Made by a program: the position numbers and the translations under genes. This document shows positions 24,562 through 33,087 of a stretch of DNA of 60,674 nt, piece by piece. Source of the DNA: Campylobacteraceae bacterium (GTDB lineage Bacteria > Campylobacterota > Campylobacteria > Campylobacterales > Sulfurovaceae); NCBI GenBank assembly GCA_027081355.1, contig JALWKP010000057.1, forward strand, positions 1 to 60,674, in the 5' to 3' direction. Within the stretch, counting starts at the first letter, position 1. Each line of letters begins with the position of its first letter. The notes below the pieces were generated by a model. It searched no databases, had not been told where the DNA came from, and saw only the letters and a list, made by a program, of their open reading frames with translations.

Positions 24562-26358
24562 TTAATGTATATCATCAATTGTATCTATCATTTTTTTATT
24601 TTTTGGCTTCTCTAAACACATCTCTTCATAACTTCCGCAGTCTATAATCTTTCCATGAGAGAGTTTATAAACCACATCGCAGCTTTTTAAAGTGCTTAAG
24701 CGGTGAGCTACCATAAATACGGTTAAATTTCTATCAAGAGAATTAACAGCTTCCATCACAGCCTCTTCTGTTTTATTATCAAGAGCGCTGGTTGCTTCAT
24801 CCAGCACTATTACGCTGGTTTGCTTATATAAAGCGCGGGCAATTCCAATACGCTGACGCTGACCTCCTGAGAGCTGAACACCGCGCTCGCCTACAAATGT
24901 ATTATATCCTTGCGGAAGCTCTTCTATAAACTGATGAAGCTGCGCCTGTTTTGCCGCTTCTATCACTCTTTTTTCATCAATCTCTTCCCTTGGAACACCA
25001 AAAGCGATATTTTCAAGTATTGAGGCGTCGGAAAGATATATACTTTGCGGAACATGCGCAATATGTTTTCTCCAGCTTTGTATATTTGTATCGTTTATCT
25101 CTTTGCCGTCTATTAGCATTTTGCCCTTAGTAGGAATAAGCAGCCCCATAATAATATCAAGCAGTGTGCTCTTGCCGCTCCCTGTAGAACCCATTAAACC
25201 AATACGTGCTCCTTTAGGTATCATTAAAGATATATCTTTAATAATATAAGTTCTGGTGCCCATATATTTAAAATAGATATTTTCTAATACTATATCCTTT
25301 TCAAAATTTATATCATCAGAAATATTTTTATTATAATCAGAATCTATACATAAATAATAAACCACGTCAGAAATAGATGCTTGCGCTCCCATAATTACTG
25401 CCCAAGAGAAATAAGCTTGCTGCAATGAAGGCAGCAAACGCTGAGAACCCATTGCCATTGCACCAAGAATCGGCAATGCGCTTTGACCTTGAGAATTTAG
25501 GTAATATGCTAAAGAAGCTATTAAAACTATTCCAATTAATTCTAATATAGATTTTGGAAGTTGTGAAATAAAGGCATTATTACTAGATGCAATATGAACT
25601 TTTTGTGCATATTTTATATAATTTTTCAAAAATTTTTTTTGGGTATTATCCAATATAACATCTCTTATACCGCCAATGCCTTCTTGAAGATGTTTTATAG
25701 AACGGGGCTGATTTTCTGCAGCAATTACACTATTTTTTTGCAAAACTTTTCTTGAGAAATAACCTATTATAAGATATCCTCCTCCCAAAATACAAAAAGT
25801 CGCTATTGCAACAATAGGATTTATAAACATCATTGTCATAATAATTGCCATACTTGTAAATATCGCAATTACAAACATTAATAAATGGAGGATAGCAGCA
25901 CTAGCTGAAGTAATTTTTTCAGTTATTATGCTTATAAGTTCACTGCTGTTGTTAGTTAAATGAAATTCATAAGATTTATACAATGCACGTTTATAAATTT
26001 CACTTCTAAGCTGTATTGCCATACTTGCAGATAAGCGGGTATTAACCCATAAAAGCAAAATCCTTAAACCCGCAGAGAAAACAGCTGCTAAAATAAATGC
26101 TATTGTCAAAGGCAATAAAATTTCATCGGCAGATTTAATTCCTAAAATAGAAACAACAGGTTGAAACCAGGATTGTTTCATTAACATTTGAGGATTAGTC
26201 AATGCACCTAAAAAAGGAACTACCGCTCCTAAACTTAACATCTCTGAAAAAACAGATAATAACATTAAAAAAAATAATAAAGTAAGTTGCCAAATATATT
26301 TTCTACCTAAAAAATTCCATAGAAAAATAACATTCGATATCATTTTAGAATTTTTCAT
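24562..26358 (-). CDS. ABC transporter, fused permease/ATPase, PglK/MsbA-like flippase
   Basis: A 598-residue half-transporter. Six predicted membrane spans lie in residues ~20-320, and an ATPase domain in ~350-580. The ATPase has Walker A (GSTGSGKSTLLD), the signature LSGGQRQRIGIARAL, Walker B with VIVLDEATSALD and the switch His in MVAHRLSTL. Family relatives flip lipid-linked oligosaccharides (PglK) or lipid A. No Wzx-type flippase is seen in the cluster, so this is the likely exporter of the undecaprenyl-linked unit. It overlaps rmlB by 14 bases. Confidence 0.85.
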   Translation of the reverse strand: MKNSKMISNVIFLWNFLGRKYIWQLTLLFFLMLLSVFSEMLSLGAVVPFLGALTNPQMLMKQSWFQPVVSILGIKSADEILLPLTIAFILAAVFSAGLRILLLWVNTRLSASMAIQLRSEIYKRALYKSYEFHLTNNSSELISIITEKITSASAAILHLLMFVIAIFTSMAIIMTMMFINPIVAIATFCILGGGYLIIGYFSRKVLQKNSVIAAENQPRSIKHLQEGIGGIRDVILDNTQKKFLKNYIKYAQKVHIASSNNAFISQLPKSILELIGIVLIASLAYYLNSQGQSALPILGAMAMGSQRLLPSLQQAYFSWAVIMGAQASISDVVYYLCIDSDYNKNISDDINFEKDIVLENIYFKYMGTRTYIIKDISLMIPKGARIGLMGSTGSGKSTLLDIIMGLLIPTKGKMLIDGKEINDTNIQSWRKHIAHVPQSIYLSDASILENIAFGVPREEIDEKRVIEAAKQAQLHQFIEELPQGYNTFVGERGVQLSGGQRQRIGIARALYKQTSVIVLDEATSALDNKTEEAVMEAVNSLDRNLTVFMVAHRLSTLKSCDVVYKLSHGKIIDCGSYEEMCLEKPKNKKMIDTIDDIH

Positions 26359-27460
26359 TTATACCTTTCCCAATAATTTTATATTTTTTTAAATACTCCT
26401 TTACAGTTTTTACAATCCCGCTTTCAAATGTCTCGTTCGCCCTCCAGCCAAGCTCATTCTCTATTTTGCTGGCATCTATTGCATAGCGTCTGTCGTGGCC
26501 TGCTCTGTCTTTTACAAAAGTTATCAAGCTTTTGTAGCTGGTTAATTGGTTATTGGTTATTTGCGTATTGGTTTTAAGCGGATAAATTTCATCCAGCATT
26601 TCACATATTTTATTTACAATTTGTAAATTTGTTCTCTCGTTTCTGCCGCCTATATTGTAAGTTTCGCCCGCTTTTCCTTTGTGGTAAACCAAATCGATTC
26701 CTTTGCAGTGGTCAAGCACATAGAGCCAGTCTCTTATGTTTTTGCCGTCGCCGTAAATCGGTATCGGGTTGCCCTCTAGGGCATTTCTGATGATTGTGGG
26801 AATCAGTTTCTCATCATGCTGTTTTGGACCGTAATTGTTTGAACAGTTTGTAATTGTTGTATTCATTCCGTAAGTGTGGCGATAGCTTCTGACAATCATA
26901 TCGCTGGCTGCTTTGCTTGCACTGTATGGCGAATTTGGAGCATATGGGGTTTCTTCGGTAAAAAGCACACTTGGGTCTTCTGGCAGTGTGCCGTAAACCT
27001 CATCGGTTGAGATGTGGTGAAATCTTGGATATTGGTTGATTGTTGATTGTTGATTGTTGATAGTATATTTTTCCTTGTATTTAAACGGGGCTTCCATCCA
27101 GTGCTTATATGCAACATCTATAAGCGTATATGTTCCGTTTACATTTGTCTCTATAAACACTCCCGGATTTTCAATAGAGTTATCCACATGGCTCTCGGCT
27201 GCAAAATGGATAACCCCTTCAATATCGAACTCTTTAAAAATCGACTCCACCAAATCTCTGTCGCAAATATCCCCTTTTATAAATTCATATCTTGGGTTAT
27301 TTTCTACCTCTTTTAAATTTTCCAAATTACCGGCATATGTTAAGGCATCTAAATTAATAATTCTGTAATTTGGATACTTTTCTAAAAAATAGGAAACAAA
27401 GTTGCTCCCAATAAACCCCGCCCCGCCTGTTACAAGGATTGATTTTAAATTATTTTGCAT
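26345..27460 (-). CDS. rmlB: dTDP-glucose 4,6-dehydratase
   Basis: A 371-residue extended SDR: VTGGAGFIGSNFVSYFLEKYP, GVIHFAAESHVDNSIENP, HHISTDEVYGTL, YSASKAASDMIVRSY with catalytic Tyr and Lys, and FVKDRAGHDRRYAID at the C-terminus. It converts dTDP-glucose to dTDP-4-keto-6-deoxyglucose. It is longer than the usual 340-355 residues because two low-complexity insertions are encoded by 7-base tandem repeats. The first (about residues 134-146, TINNQQSTINQ) lies just before RFHHISTDEVYG; the second (about 295-309, TNTQITNNQLT) lies before SLITFVKDR. Both keep the frame and spare all catalytic motifs. Confidence 0.93.
   Translation of the reverse strand: MQNNLKSILVTGGAGFIGSNFVSYFLEKYPNYRIINLDALTYAGNLENLKEVENNPRYEFIKGDICDRDLVESIFKEFDIEGVIHFAAESHVDNSIENPGVFIETNVNGTYTLIDVAYKHWMEAPFKYKEKYTINNQQSTINQYPRFHHISTDEVYGTLPEDPSVLFTEETPYAPNSPYSASKAASDMIVRSYRHTYGMNTTITNCSNNYGPKQHDEKLIPTIIRNALEGNPIPIYGDGKNIRDWLYVLDHCKGIDLVYHKGKAGETYNIGGRNERTNLQIVNKICEMLDEIYPLKTNTQITNNQLTSYKSLITFVKDRAGHDRRYAIDASKIENELGWRANETFESGIVKTVKEYLKKYKIIGKGINEKF
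26535..26576. repeat. In-gene heptad array in rmlB (array 4)
   Basis: Six units of 7 bases: TAGCTGG, TTAATTG, GTTATTG, GTTATTT, GCGTATT, GGTTTTA. This 42-base, in-frame stretch encodes an Asn/Gln/Thr-rich insertion near residue 300 of RmlB. The unit resembles that of the hairpin before purT (TTGGTTA type). Confidence 0.72.
27034..27061. repeat. In-gene heptad array in rmlB (array 5)
   Basis: Four units: GGTTGAT, TGTTGAT, TGTTGAT, TGTTGAT. The array encodes an Asn/Gln/Ser/Thr-rich insertion just before the conserved HHISTDEVYG of RmlB. It is the least degenerate array in the window and so perhaps the youngest. Confidence 0.8.
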
Positions 27461-27492
27461 AATTCATCCTATGTTTAAAGTTTAAAATATTA

Positions 27493-27594
27493 TTTAGCAA
27501 TTTTACTTTTTTGTCTTTTTTTAGTATAATACGATTACAAATCGCCTTAGTGCACTCCCCCTCTTGGAGTGGGCTAAAAAGTAAAATTGCTAAA
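27493..27594. repeat. 102-bp element with 19-bp terminal inverted repeats between rmlC and rmlB
   Basis: TTTAGCAATTTTACTTTTT at the left end (27493-27511) is the exact reverse complement of the right end (27576-27594). Inside is a small hairpin (CACTCC 27553-27558 with GGAGTG 27566-27571) and an outward-facing TATAAT (27525-27530). It fills most of the gap between two genes that usually sit close together. It may be a small non-autonomous inserted element or an RNA hairpin regulating rmlB. Confidence 0.6.
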
Positions 27595-27609
27595 CTTTTA
27601 TCATAATCT

Positions 27610-28182
27610 CTATGCATAATAATCCGCTCCGTATTCAAAAATCTCTGCTTCGCTTAGCATTGGCGCATTTTTATCTTTGTCAGAAACCAAAATTTCAATC
27701 AGAGGCAAAATCCAGTCTATATTTATATCCATATCGTCAAAACGGATGCCTCTGTCAAAATCGGGCGCATAGTAGTTATCTACTTTATATGCAAAAATTG
27801 TCTCATCTTCCAATACCAAAAAACCGTGGGCAAAACCTCTTGGGATAAGAAGCTGCTTTTTATTCTCGCCGCTTAACTCAACCACTGCATATTTTCCAAA
27901 GGTCGGGCTCCCTTTTCTAATATCCACAGCAACATCCAAAGCACGCCCCTTTATTACACGCACAAGTTTTGTCTGTGCAAAGGGCGGCAATTGGTAATGC
28001 AATCCTCTTAAAACCCCTCTTTTGCTTTTGCTCTCATTATCTTGGCAAAAATTGAGGCTAAACCCCAAAAACTCTTCCAGTTTATCTTTTCTGAAAGTCT
28101 CTGCAAAATAGCCCCTCTCATCGCCGTGCACTTTTGGCTCGATTATTACAACATCTTCAAGCGCGGTTCTTGTAAATTTCAT
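27610..28182 (-). CDS. rmlC: dTDP-4-dehydrorhamnose 3,5-epimerase
   Basis: A 190-residue cupin enzyme. The landmarks are EPKVHGDERGYFAETFRKDKL, the core FCQDNESKSKRGVLRGLHYQLPPFAQTKLVRVIKGRALDVAVDIRKGSPTFG with the catalytic His in GLHYQ, and PRGFAHGFLVLEDETIFAYKVDNYYAPDFDRGIRFDD. It epimerises dTDP-4-keto-6-deoxyglucose at C3 and C5. It follows rmlA by 9 bases and carries an AAAGGTG ribosome site. Confidence 0.93.
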   Translation of the reverse strand: MKFTRTALEDVVIIEPKVHGDERGYFAETFRKDKLEEFLGFSLNFCQDNESKSKRGVLRGLHYQLPPFAQTKLVRVIKGRALDVAVDIRKGSPTFGKYAVVELSGENKKQLLIPRGFAHGFLVLEDETIFAYKVDNYYAPDFDRGIRFDDMDINIDWILPLIEILVSDKDKNAPMLSEAEIFEYGADYYA

Positions 28183-28191
28183 TTTGCACCT

Positions 28192-29070
28192 TTACTTTTC
28201 ATTTGCAATTTTTAAAAGATATTGACCGTATTGATTCTTTTTTAACGGCTGAGCCAGTTCAATCAGCTTATCTTTCCCTATCCAGCCCATATCGTAGGCA
28301 ATCTCTTCTACACAAGCCACCTTTAACCCCTGGCGGTTTTCGATTGTCTGAATAAACATACTCGCTTCAAGAAGGCTCTCATGCGTTCCGGTATCAAGCC
28401 ACGCATACCCTCTGCCCATAAGCTCTACTTTTAATCTGCCCTCATCCAGATACAGCTTGTTTAAATCTGTAATTTCAAGCTCTCCCCTAGCGCTGGGTTT
28501 AATTGTTTTAGCCTTTTTAACCACATCGTTTGGGTAAAAATATAGCCCCGTAACGGCGTAATTACTCTTTGGCTGCTGAGGTTTCTCTTCTATCGAAATC
28601 ACATTTCCGTTCTCGTCAAATTCTGCAACTCCGTATCTTTGCGGGTCTTTTACATAGTATCCGAAAACTGTTGCTTTATTCTCTTCTTTGGCATTTACAA
28701 CCGATTCGGCAAGCAGTTCGGTCAATCCGTGTCCGTAAAAAATATTATCCCCCAAAACCAGGCAAGCGTTATCGCCGTCTAAAAACTCTTCTCCCAAAAT
28801 AAACGCCTGTGCTAACCCGTCGGGAGAGGGCTGCTCTACATAACTAAACTTCATCCCCAAATCGCTGCCGTCACCCAAAAGCTTTTTGAAATTGGGCAAA
28901 TCGCTCGGAGTAGATATAATAAGCACCTCTTTAATCCCCGCCAACATTAGGACAGAGAGCGGATAATAAACCATAGGCTTGTCGTAAATCGGCACCAACT
29001 GCTTAGAAACCCCTTTAGTAATAGGATACAACCTAGTCCCGCTTCCGCCTGCTAAAATTATTCCTTTCAT
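28192..29070 (-). CDS. rmlA: Glucose-1-phosphate thymidylyltransferase
   Basis: About 292 residues starting [33 protein letters not shown], the signature of the nucleotidyltransferase. [41 protein letters not shown] and [16 protein letters not shown] follow. I start at the ATG ending at 29070 because GGAGAG lies 8 bases upstream; the frame is open 10 codons further, but those lie next to the heptad array and look non-coding. It makes dTDP-glucose from glucose-1-phosphate and dTTP, the first step towards dTDP-rhamnose. Confidence 0.93.
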   Translation of the reverse strand: MKGIILAGGSGTRLYPITKGVSKQLVPIYDKPMVYYPLSVLMLAGIKEVLIISTPSDLPNFKKLLGDGSDLGMKFSYVEQPSPDGLAQAFILGEEFLDGDNACLVLGDNIFYGHGLTELLAESVVNAKEENKATVFGYYVKDPQRYGVAEFDENGNVISIEEKPQQPKSNYAVTGLYFYPNDVVKKAKTIKPSARGELEITDLNKLYLDEGRLKVELMGRGYAWLDTGTHESLLEASMFIQTIENRQGLKVACVEEIAYDMGWIGKDKLIELAQPLKKNQYGQYLLKIANEK

Positions 29071-29091
29071 TTCAACTCTCCAGGCAGAGTT

Positions 29092-29126
29092 AATTGACAA
29101 TTGATAATTGATAATGGATAATTATT
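29092..29126. repeat. Heptad array, left border of the four-helix-bundle gene (array 6)
   Basis: Five units: AATTGAC, AATTGAT, AATTGAT, AATGGAT, AATTATT. It runs into the stop codon of the four-helix-bundle gene. Read on the other strand it matches arrays 1 and 7, so arrays 6 and 7 form imperfect inverted repeats around that gene. Confidence 0.78.
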
Positions 29127-29484
29127 TTTTTGCATTGTTTTCCTTTGCTGATTTTATTATTGAAATTAGCAGTTTTGTAATTTCTGCCAAATCTTTTAAC
29201 AAGCTTCCTGCCTCTTTTACCGTCAAAAAGTTTGTCTTTTTTAACAGCTCTATCCAATACCTTGTTTCTCTAGTCTCTTTTAGTGAAATAGAGAGTTTTG
29301 AAATAAAATCATTCCTGCTCTGAGCATCTTGCGCTTCATTAACATTGGCACCGATTGATGTTCCGCACCTTAAGAGTTGCTTAGATAATACATACTCTTT
29401 TTTCTCAGCACATAAATACTTATAAAGATTCACAATTCTAATTGCAAAAGCAAACGATTTATCAAGCAAAACATTCTCCCTCAT
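29122..29484 (-). CDS. Four-helix-bundle protein (23S rRNA intervening-sequence protein family)
   Basis: About 120 residues, all helical. The hallmark patterns are LLDKSFAFAIRIVNLYKYL, KKEYVLSKQLLRCGTSIGANVNEAQDAQSRNDFISKLSISLKETRETRYWIELLKK, and a C-terminal helix ending in Lys/Asn. This is the four-helix-bundle family also found inside intervening sequences of bacterial 23S rRNA genes and related to Avd proteins of diversity-generating retroelements. I start at the ATG ending at 29484, which has GGAGGGG 6 bases upstream. It separates rmlA from the epimerase gene, has no obvious sugar function, and heptad arrays lie on both sides. Its role is unknown. Confidence 0.85.
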   Translation of the reverse strand: MRENVLLDKSFAFAIRIVNLYKYLCAEKKEYVLSKQLLRCGTSIGANVNEAQDAQSRNDFISKLSISLKETRETRYWIELLKKTNFLTVKEAGSLLKDLAEITKLLISIIKSAKENNAKK

Positions 29485-29494
29485 AAGCCCCTCC

Positions 29495-29529
29495 AATTAT
29501 CCATTCTCAATTATCAATTCTCAATTCTT
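29495..29529. repeat. Heptad array, right border of the four-helix-bundle gene (array 7)
   Basis: Five units: AATTATC, CATTCTC, AATTATC, AATTCTC, AATTCTT. The last codons and the stop of the upstream epimerase gene (...ELRIDN, stop) are read from these repeats. Twenty-four bases are identical to array 1 at 9327-9350. Confidence 0.8.
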
Positions 29530-30541
29530 TAACATACCAGTCCAGCGACTCTTCTAGCCCCTTTTCTAAAGTATGTGTAGGCGAATAGCCCAAATATTTT
29601 TTTGCCAATTCAATGCTTGCATTAGAGTGGCGAATATCTCCGGGGCGAAAATCTCTATAAATGGGTTCTTTTGTTTTAATCCCGGGCACTCTTGCTTCTA
29701 TGCCGCTTTTTATGGCTTTAAACAGGTTATTCAAAGTTTCTCTGCCTCCGGCTGCTGCATTATAAATTCTGTTTAGCGCTTCTTTATTTTCCGTAACCCC
29801 TGCTAAAATATTTGCCTGAATAACATTTTCTATATATGTAAAATCACGGCTTGTTTCGCCGTCGCCGTTAATGTAAACATCTTCTTCTTTCAGCATTTGC
29901 GATACCCACTTAGGAATAACCGCCGCATACGCCCCGTTTGGGTCTTGCCGTTTGCCAAATACGTTAAAATACCTAAGCCCGATTGTTTCAAAACCGTAGC
30001 ATTTATTAAATACTCCTGCATAAAGTTCATTTGAGTATTTAGTAACTGCATAAGGCGAAAGCAGGTTTCCGGTTCTACTCTCAACTTTTGGCAACTCTTT
30101 GGAATCTCCGTAAACCGAAGACGAGGAAGCAAAAACAAAGCGTTTAACACCATTGTCTTTAGCTGCTGTAATCATATTTAAAAAGCCTGTTACATTTGAA
30201 CGGTTTGTGTTTATGGGGTTATTAATAGACCTTGGCACAGAACCGAGCGCTGCTTGATGCAAAACAATATCCACATCTTTGGTTATCTCGTTGCAAGTTT
30301 CAAAATCTGCAATATCCCCTTCTATAAAAATAAAATTTCCCCACTGCTTATTGGTAATACAATTTTTGATTTTTTCCAAATTATAACGGTGCCCGGTAGA
30401 AAAATTATCGATAGATACAACTTTCTGATTCAACTTAAGCAGCGCTTCTGCCAAATTAGAGCCGATAAATCCGGCAACCCCGGTTACCAGCCATACTTTT
30501 GGATTCGCTTTTAACTGCTCTTTTATTTCTTTATAATACAT
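29507..30541 (-). CDS. UDP-sugar 4-epimerase, WbpP/TviC-like SDR
   Basis: A 344-residue extended SDR: WLVTGVAGFIGSNLAEALLKLNQKVVSIDNFSTGHRYNLE, VLHQAALGSVPRSINNP, FASSSSVYGDS and SPYAVTKYSNELYAGVF with the Tyr/Lys pair. The long N-terminal extension (MYYKEIKEQLKANPKVW) and the residues following SIDNFSTG are typical of WbpP-type enzymes that epimerise UDP-GlcNAc or UDP-GlcNAcA. It is the first gene of the polysaccharide cluster and starts next to the divergent control region. Its C-terminal tail ELRIDN is encoded by heptad array 7, so the natural end may have been altered. Confidence 0.83.
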   Translation of the reverse strand: MYYKEIKEQLKANPKVWLVTGVAGFIGSNLAEALLKLNQKVVSIDNFSTGHRYNLEKIKNCITNKQWGNFIFIEGDIADFETCNEITKDVDIVLHQAALGSVPRSINNPINTNRSNVTGFLNMITAAKDNGVKRFVFASSSSVYGDSKELPKVESRTGNLLSPYAVTKYSNELYAGVFNKCYGFETIGLRYFNVFGKRQDPNGAYAAVIPKWVSQMLKEEDVYINGDGETSRDFTYIENVIQANILAGVTENKEALNRIYNAAAGGRETLNNLFKAIKSGIEARVPGIKTKEPIYRDFRPGDIRHSNASIELAKKYLGYSPTHTLEKGLEESLDWYVKELRIDN

Positions 30542-30844
30542 CTCTTCCTCGTTAAAGATTTTCTTTGCTCTAGGCAGAATTATAGCCGAAAGTTATTGCA
30601 AAGTGTGTAATTTGTTACAAATTTTTATCTTTTAAAATATTTCATTTCATTAATCCCAAAGCAAGGAAGTATTAATTTTTTTACACACTTTTTTAAAATT
30701 AAATATTTATTCAAATCCCATATATAAGTGTATTTTCGTAATTAATTACATGATAAATTAGTTAATTTTGTAATTTTTTGCCATATAGTTACAGCTTGCT
30801 ACACTTTTTGGATAATATAGCAAAATGAAAGGAAAGGAGCGGAA
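30542..30844. promoter_or_regulatory. Divergent control region of the polysaccharide cluster
   Basis: These 303 AT-rich bases between the leftward epimerase gene and the rightward sugar transferase contain no gene. There is an 11-bp inverted repeat, AAAGTGTGTAA (30600-30610) with TTACACACTTT (30681-30691), 70 bases apart. It resembles the palindrome at 3917-3953. A GATAAT box (30811-30816) may serve the rightward gene. The long separation would allow DNA looping or a long RNA stem; neither is proven. Confidence 0.45.
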
Positions 30845-31744
30845 TTGATTATAATTGGCAATGAGTATGAATTTAACAATATTGAACTTTCTGCAATAAA
30901 AAAAAGATATAATTTAATAAATATTCCATATAATAAGAGTAGTCAAGAAGTAATAAAAATAGTAAATAAATTTTTATCCCAAAACCGCTCTAAAATTATT
31001 GTTTTAAATGTAAAAAATGTAGAGCAAGAATTAATGGAGTATTTAATTGAATTGACAAAAAGAGGTTATAAATTGATAGAAATAGAAAATTTTTTGGAAA
31101 ATTATCTAAATAAACTTTATATTTCTCCTAATCATATAACCTGCATTAAGTCATATAATAAATGGCAGTATTTTCAAAAAAGAATAGTAGATTTGATTAT
31201 TGGACTTCCATTGGCTATTGTTACAACTCCAATAATGTTATTTTCTGTATATAAAATAAAAAAAGAGTCACCTTGTGCTCCTCCTATTTTTAAACAAATC
31301 AGAGTGGGCAAAGATGGAAAAACTTTTGTCTGTTATAAATTTAGAAGTATGCATGTAAATTGCGATTATGTTAATAAATATACACAAACAAATGACCCGC
31401 GTATTTTTAAATACGGGCGTTTTATGAGAAAAACAAGAATAGATGAATTGCCCCAACTGTTAAATGTGTTAAAAGGCGAAATGCACTTAATCGGACCTCG
31501 TGCAGAGTGGATAGATTTGGTGGAAAATTATGAAAAAGAGTTGCCAAATTACCATTTTCGGCATAAAGTTGCTCCAGGAATTACCGGCTGGGCTCAAGTA
31601 AATTATCCTTATGGACAAAATATGGAAGATACCCGCCAAAAATTAATGTATGATTTATATTACATAAAACACTGGAATTTATGGTTAGAGATAAAAACTG
31701 TATTTAAAACTGTCTCTGTAATATTAAGCCGTAAAGGTTTATAA
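30845..31744 (+). CDS. Undecaprenyl-phosphate sugar-1-phosphate transferase
   Basis: About 299 residues. The start is a TTG at 30845, decided by the AAAGGAG just upstream; the nearby ATG inside that site leads to a quick stop. The N-terminal ~120 residues are a soluble region of unknown role. A membrane-associated helix follows (KRIVDLIIGLPLAIVTTPIML) and then the catalytic core: PIFKQIRVGKDGKTFVCYKFRSMH, RIDELPQLLNVLKGEMHLIGPRAEW with the Asp-Glu dyad, and FRHKVAPGITGWAQVNYPYG. It attaches the first sugar phosphate to undecaprenyl phosphate and so starts repeat-unit assembly. It lacks the five-span N-terminus of WbaP/WcaJ, so it is nearer to the PglC size class with an added domain. Confidence 0.87.
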   Translation: MIIIGNEYEFNNIELSAIKKRYNLINIPYNKSSQEVIKIVNKFLSQNRSKIIVLNVKNVEQELMEYLIELTKRGYKLIEIENFLENYLNKLYISPNHITCIKSYNKWQYFQKRIVDLIIGLPLAIVTTPIMLFSVYKIKKESPCAPPIFKQIRVGKDGKTFVCYKFRSMHVNCDYVNKYTQTNDPRIFKYGRFMRKTRIDELPQLLNVLKGEMHLIGPRAEWIDLVENYEKELPNYHFRHKVAPGITGWAQVNYPYGQNMEDTRQKLMYDLYYIKHWNLWLEIKTVFKTVSVILSRKGL

Positions 31745-32145
31745 ATCTTATACTGTTACACAAATAATAAGTCCACTTCACAATAGTAAGTTCAAATTAC
31801 GGCACTAAAAAATATCATAAATCAAAAAAATCTTATATGCTTAGCTTTGGCTAAACTTTTGAGTAATTTTATTTAATTTCTAATACTTTTTAGCACCATA
31901 CTTTGGAAGCAACCATTATACAGCAGTTTCATATTGCGAATGCAGTGTAGTTTGATATATTTAAATTCATACCGATAAATTGGGGTAAGCTGTGTTACTT
32001 TAAGTGTCTTTTTTCTTTGAATCAAAATAATTTTCTGTGTAATTAGTATATCTTATTAAAAATCTATCTTTGCTTTAATTGTCTTTATAGTAAGATTTAA
32101 AATCTAAATTTATATCAGTTTAATGGGTTTATCGGGGGAGTGTTT
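31745..32145. other. 400-bp intergenic region with repeat R2 (copy 1)
   Basis: There is no gene. The first part carries a repeat shared with 43764-43880 (see next entry). The second part (from ~31930) is AT-rich and probably holds the promoter of the TAXI operon, though I find no clear -10/-35 pair. Confidence 0.6.
31780..31925 (+). repeat. Dispersed repeat R2, copy 1
   Basis: This copy aligns by eye with 43764-43880 in the same orientation. Shared stretches include ACAATAGT, AAATTAC, ATCATAAATCAAAAAAA, TGCTTAGCTTTRGCTA and CATACYTTGGA. Copy 1 has about 28 extra bases in the middle. It lies directly after the sugar transferase gene. No coding capacity. Confidence 0.7.
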
Positions 32146-33087
32146 GTGTTTAGGTTTTTTGGGTTGTATTTTTTCTTTGTCTGGGCGCTTTATAGCAGGC
32201 AGATTATTATTGGAACCGGCGGGGTTGGCGGGATTTATTATCCGACAGGGCAGAATATTTGCAAAATTTTAAATGAAAAAGCAAGCGGTATTGAGTGCAA
32301 TGCTGTCTCTACCAAAGGTTCTGTTTATAATATAAACGGTATTAAGCAGGGGCTTTTTGAATTTGCGATTGCTCAAAGCGATACGATTTTTTCGGCATAT
32401 AACGGTATTGGAACATTTAAGGGCAAGCCGTTTAAAAAAATCCGCACTGTTATGACTATCTATCCCGAACTTTTTACATTTATTGTAAGAAAAGCGGCAA
32501 ATATCAAAATGATTCATGATATTAAGGGCAAGATTATAAGCATCGGCGTTAAAGGAAGCGGCACGCGAGATACGGCAGAGATGCTTTTTAGGGCTGCCAA
32601 ACCGCTTAGTAAAGATATTATCAAAAGCGTAAAAGAGTTAGATGCCCAGCAGAGCCAAGAGGCGCTAAAAGAAGGCAAAATAGACGGCTACTTTACAGTT
32701 ACGGGGCATCCTAGCAGCCAAATTAAAGAGTTAGCCCAAAGCACCGATATAGATATTATAAGCATTTCGCCGCAAAGCTGTTTGGCGCTAAAGGGCATTT
32801 TGATTAAAAATCCGTTTTTTACTCTTAGCAAAATTCCTGCCAATACTTACAGAGGCGTAAATAAAGATGTGGAGAGTTTTGGGGTTAAAGCAACTTTGAT
32901 AACAAGTGCCGATACCGATTATAAAACTGTTTATACACTTATAAAAACCGTTATGACAAATTTTGAAGAGTTTAAAAAAATGCATCCTGCATACTCCAAT
33001 ATTACAAAAAAAGATGTAATAAAAGGCTTAGGCGCGCCGCTTCATCCGGCTGCTAGAGACTATTTTAAAAAGATGGGGATTTTTTAA
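32146..33087 (+). CDS. TAXI family periplasmic solute-binding protein
   Basis: About 313 residues with an N-terminal signal peptide (FRFFGLYFFFVWALYS). Two GTG codons are possible; I choose 32146 because the GGGGGA site (32133-32138) is then 7 bases away and not abutting. The TAXI fold is clear: IIIGTGGVGGIYYPTGQNICKIL at the start, SVYNINGIKQGLFEFAIAQSD, RTVMTIYPELFTFIVRKAA and SIGVKGSGTRDTAEMLF. Such proteins bind small organic acids or glutamate-like ligands for TRAP transporters, but no TRAP permease gene is present. The stop codon directly abuts the start of the sensor cyclase, so it probably works as a ligand-sensing partner. Confidence 0.85.
   Translation: MFRFFGLYFFFVWALYSRQIIIGTGGVGGIYYPTGQNICKILNEKASGIECNAVSTKGSVYNINGIKQGLFEFAIAQSDTIFSAYNGIGTFKGKPFKKIRTVMTIYPELFTFIVRKAANIKMIHDIKGKIISIGVKGSGTRDTAEMLFRAAKPLSKDIIKSVKELDAQQSQEALKEGKIDGYFTVTGHPSSQIKELAQSTDIDIISISPQSCLALKGILIKNPFFTLSKIPANTYRGVNKDVESFGVKATLITSADTDYKTVYTLIKTVMTNFEEFKKMHPAYSNITKKDVIKGLGAPLHPAARDYFKKMGIF

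Noticed and set aside
27450-27638. A 62-codon minus-strand frame between rmlC and rmlB
   Set aside because: It runs through the 102-bp inverted-repeat element and into rmlC in another frame; the peptide has no protein-like character.
29071-29100. Ten extra codons at the start of rmlA
   Set aside because: GGAGAG is placed for the internal ATG, which also starts the conserved MKGIILAGG.
32146-33087. TAXI protein as part of a TRAP transporter
   Set aside because: No DctM/DctQ-type permease gene is present anywhere in the window; a sensor and a channel are next to it.
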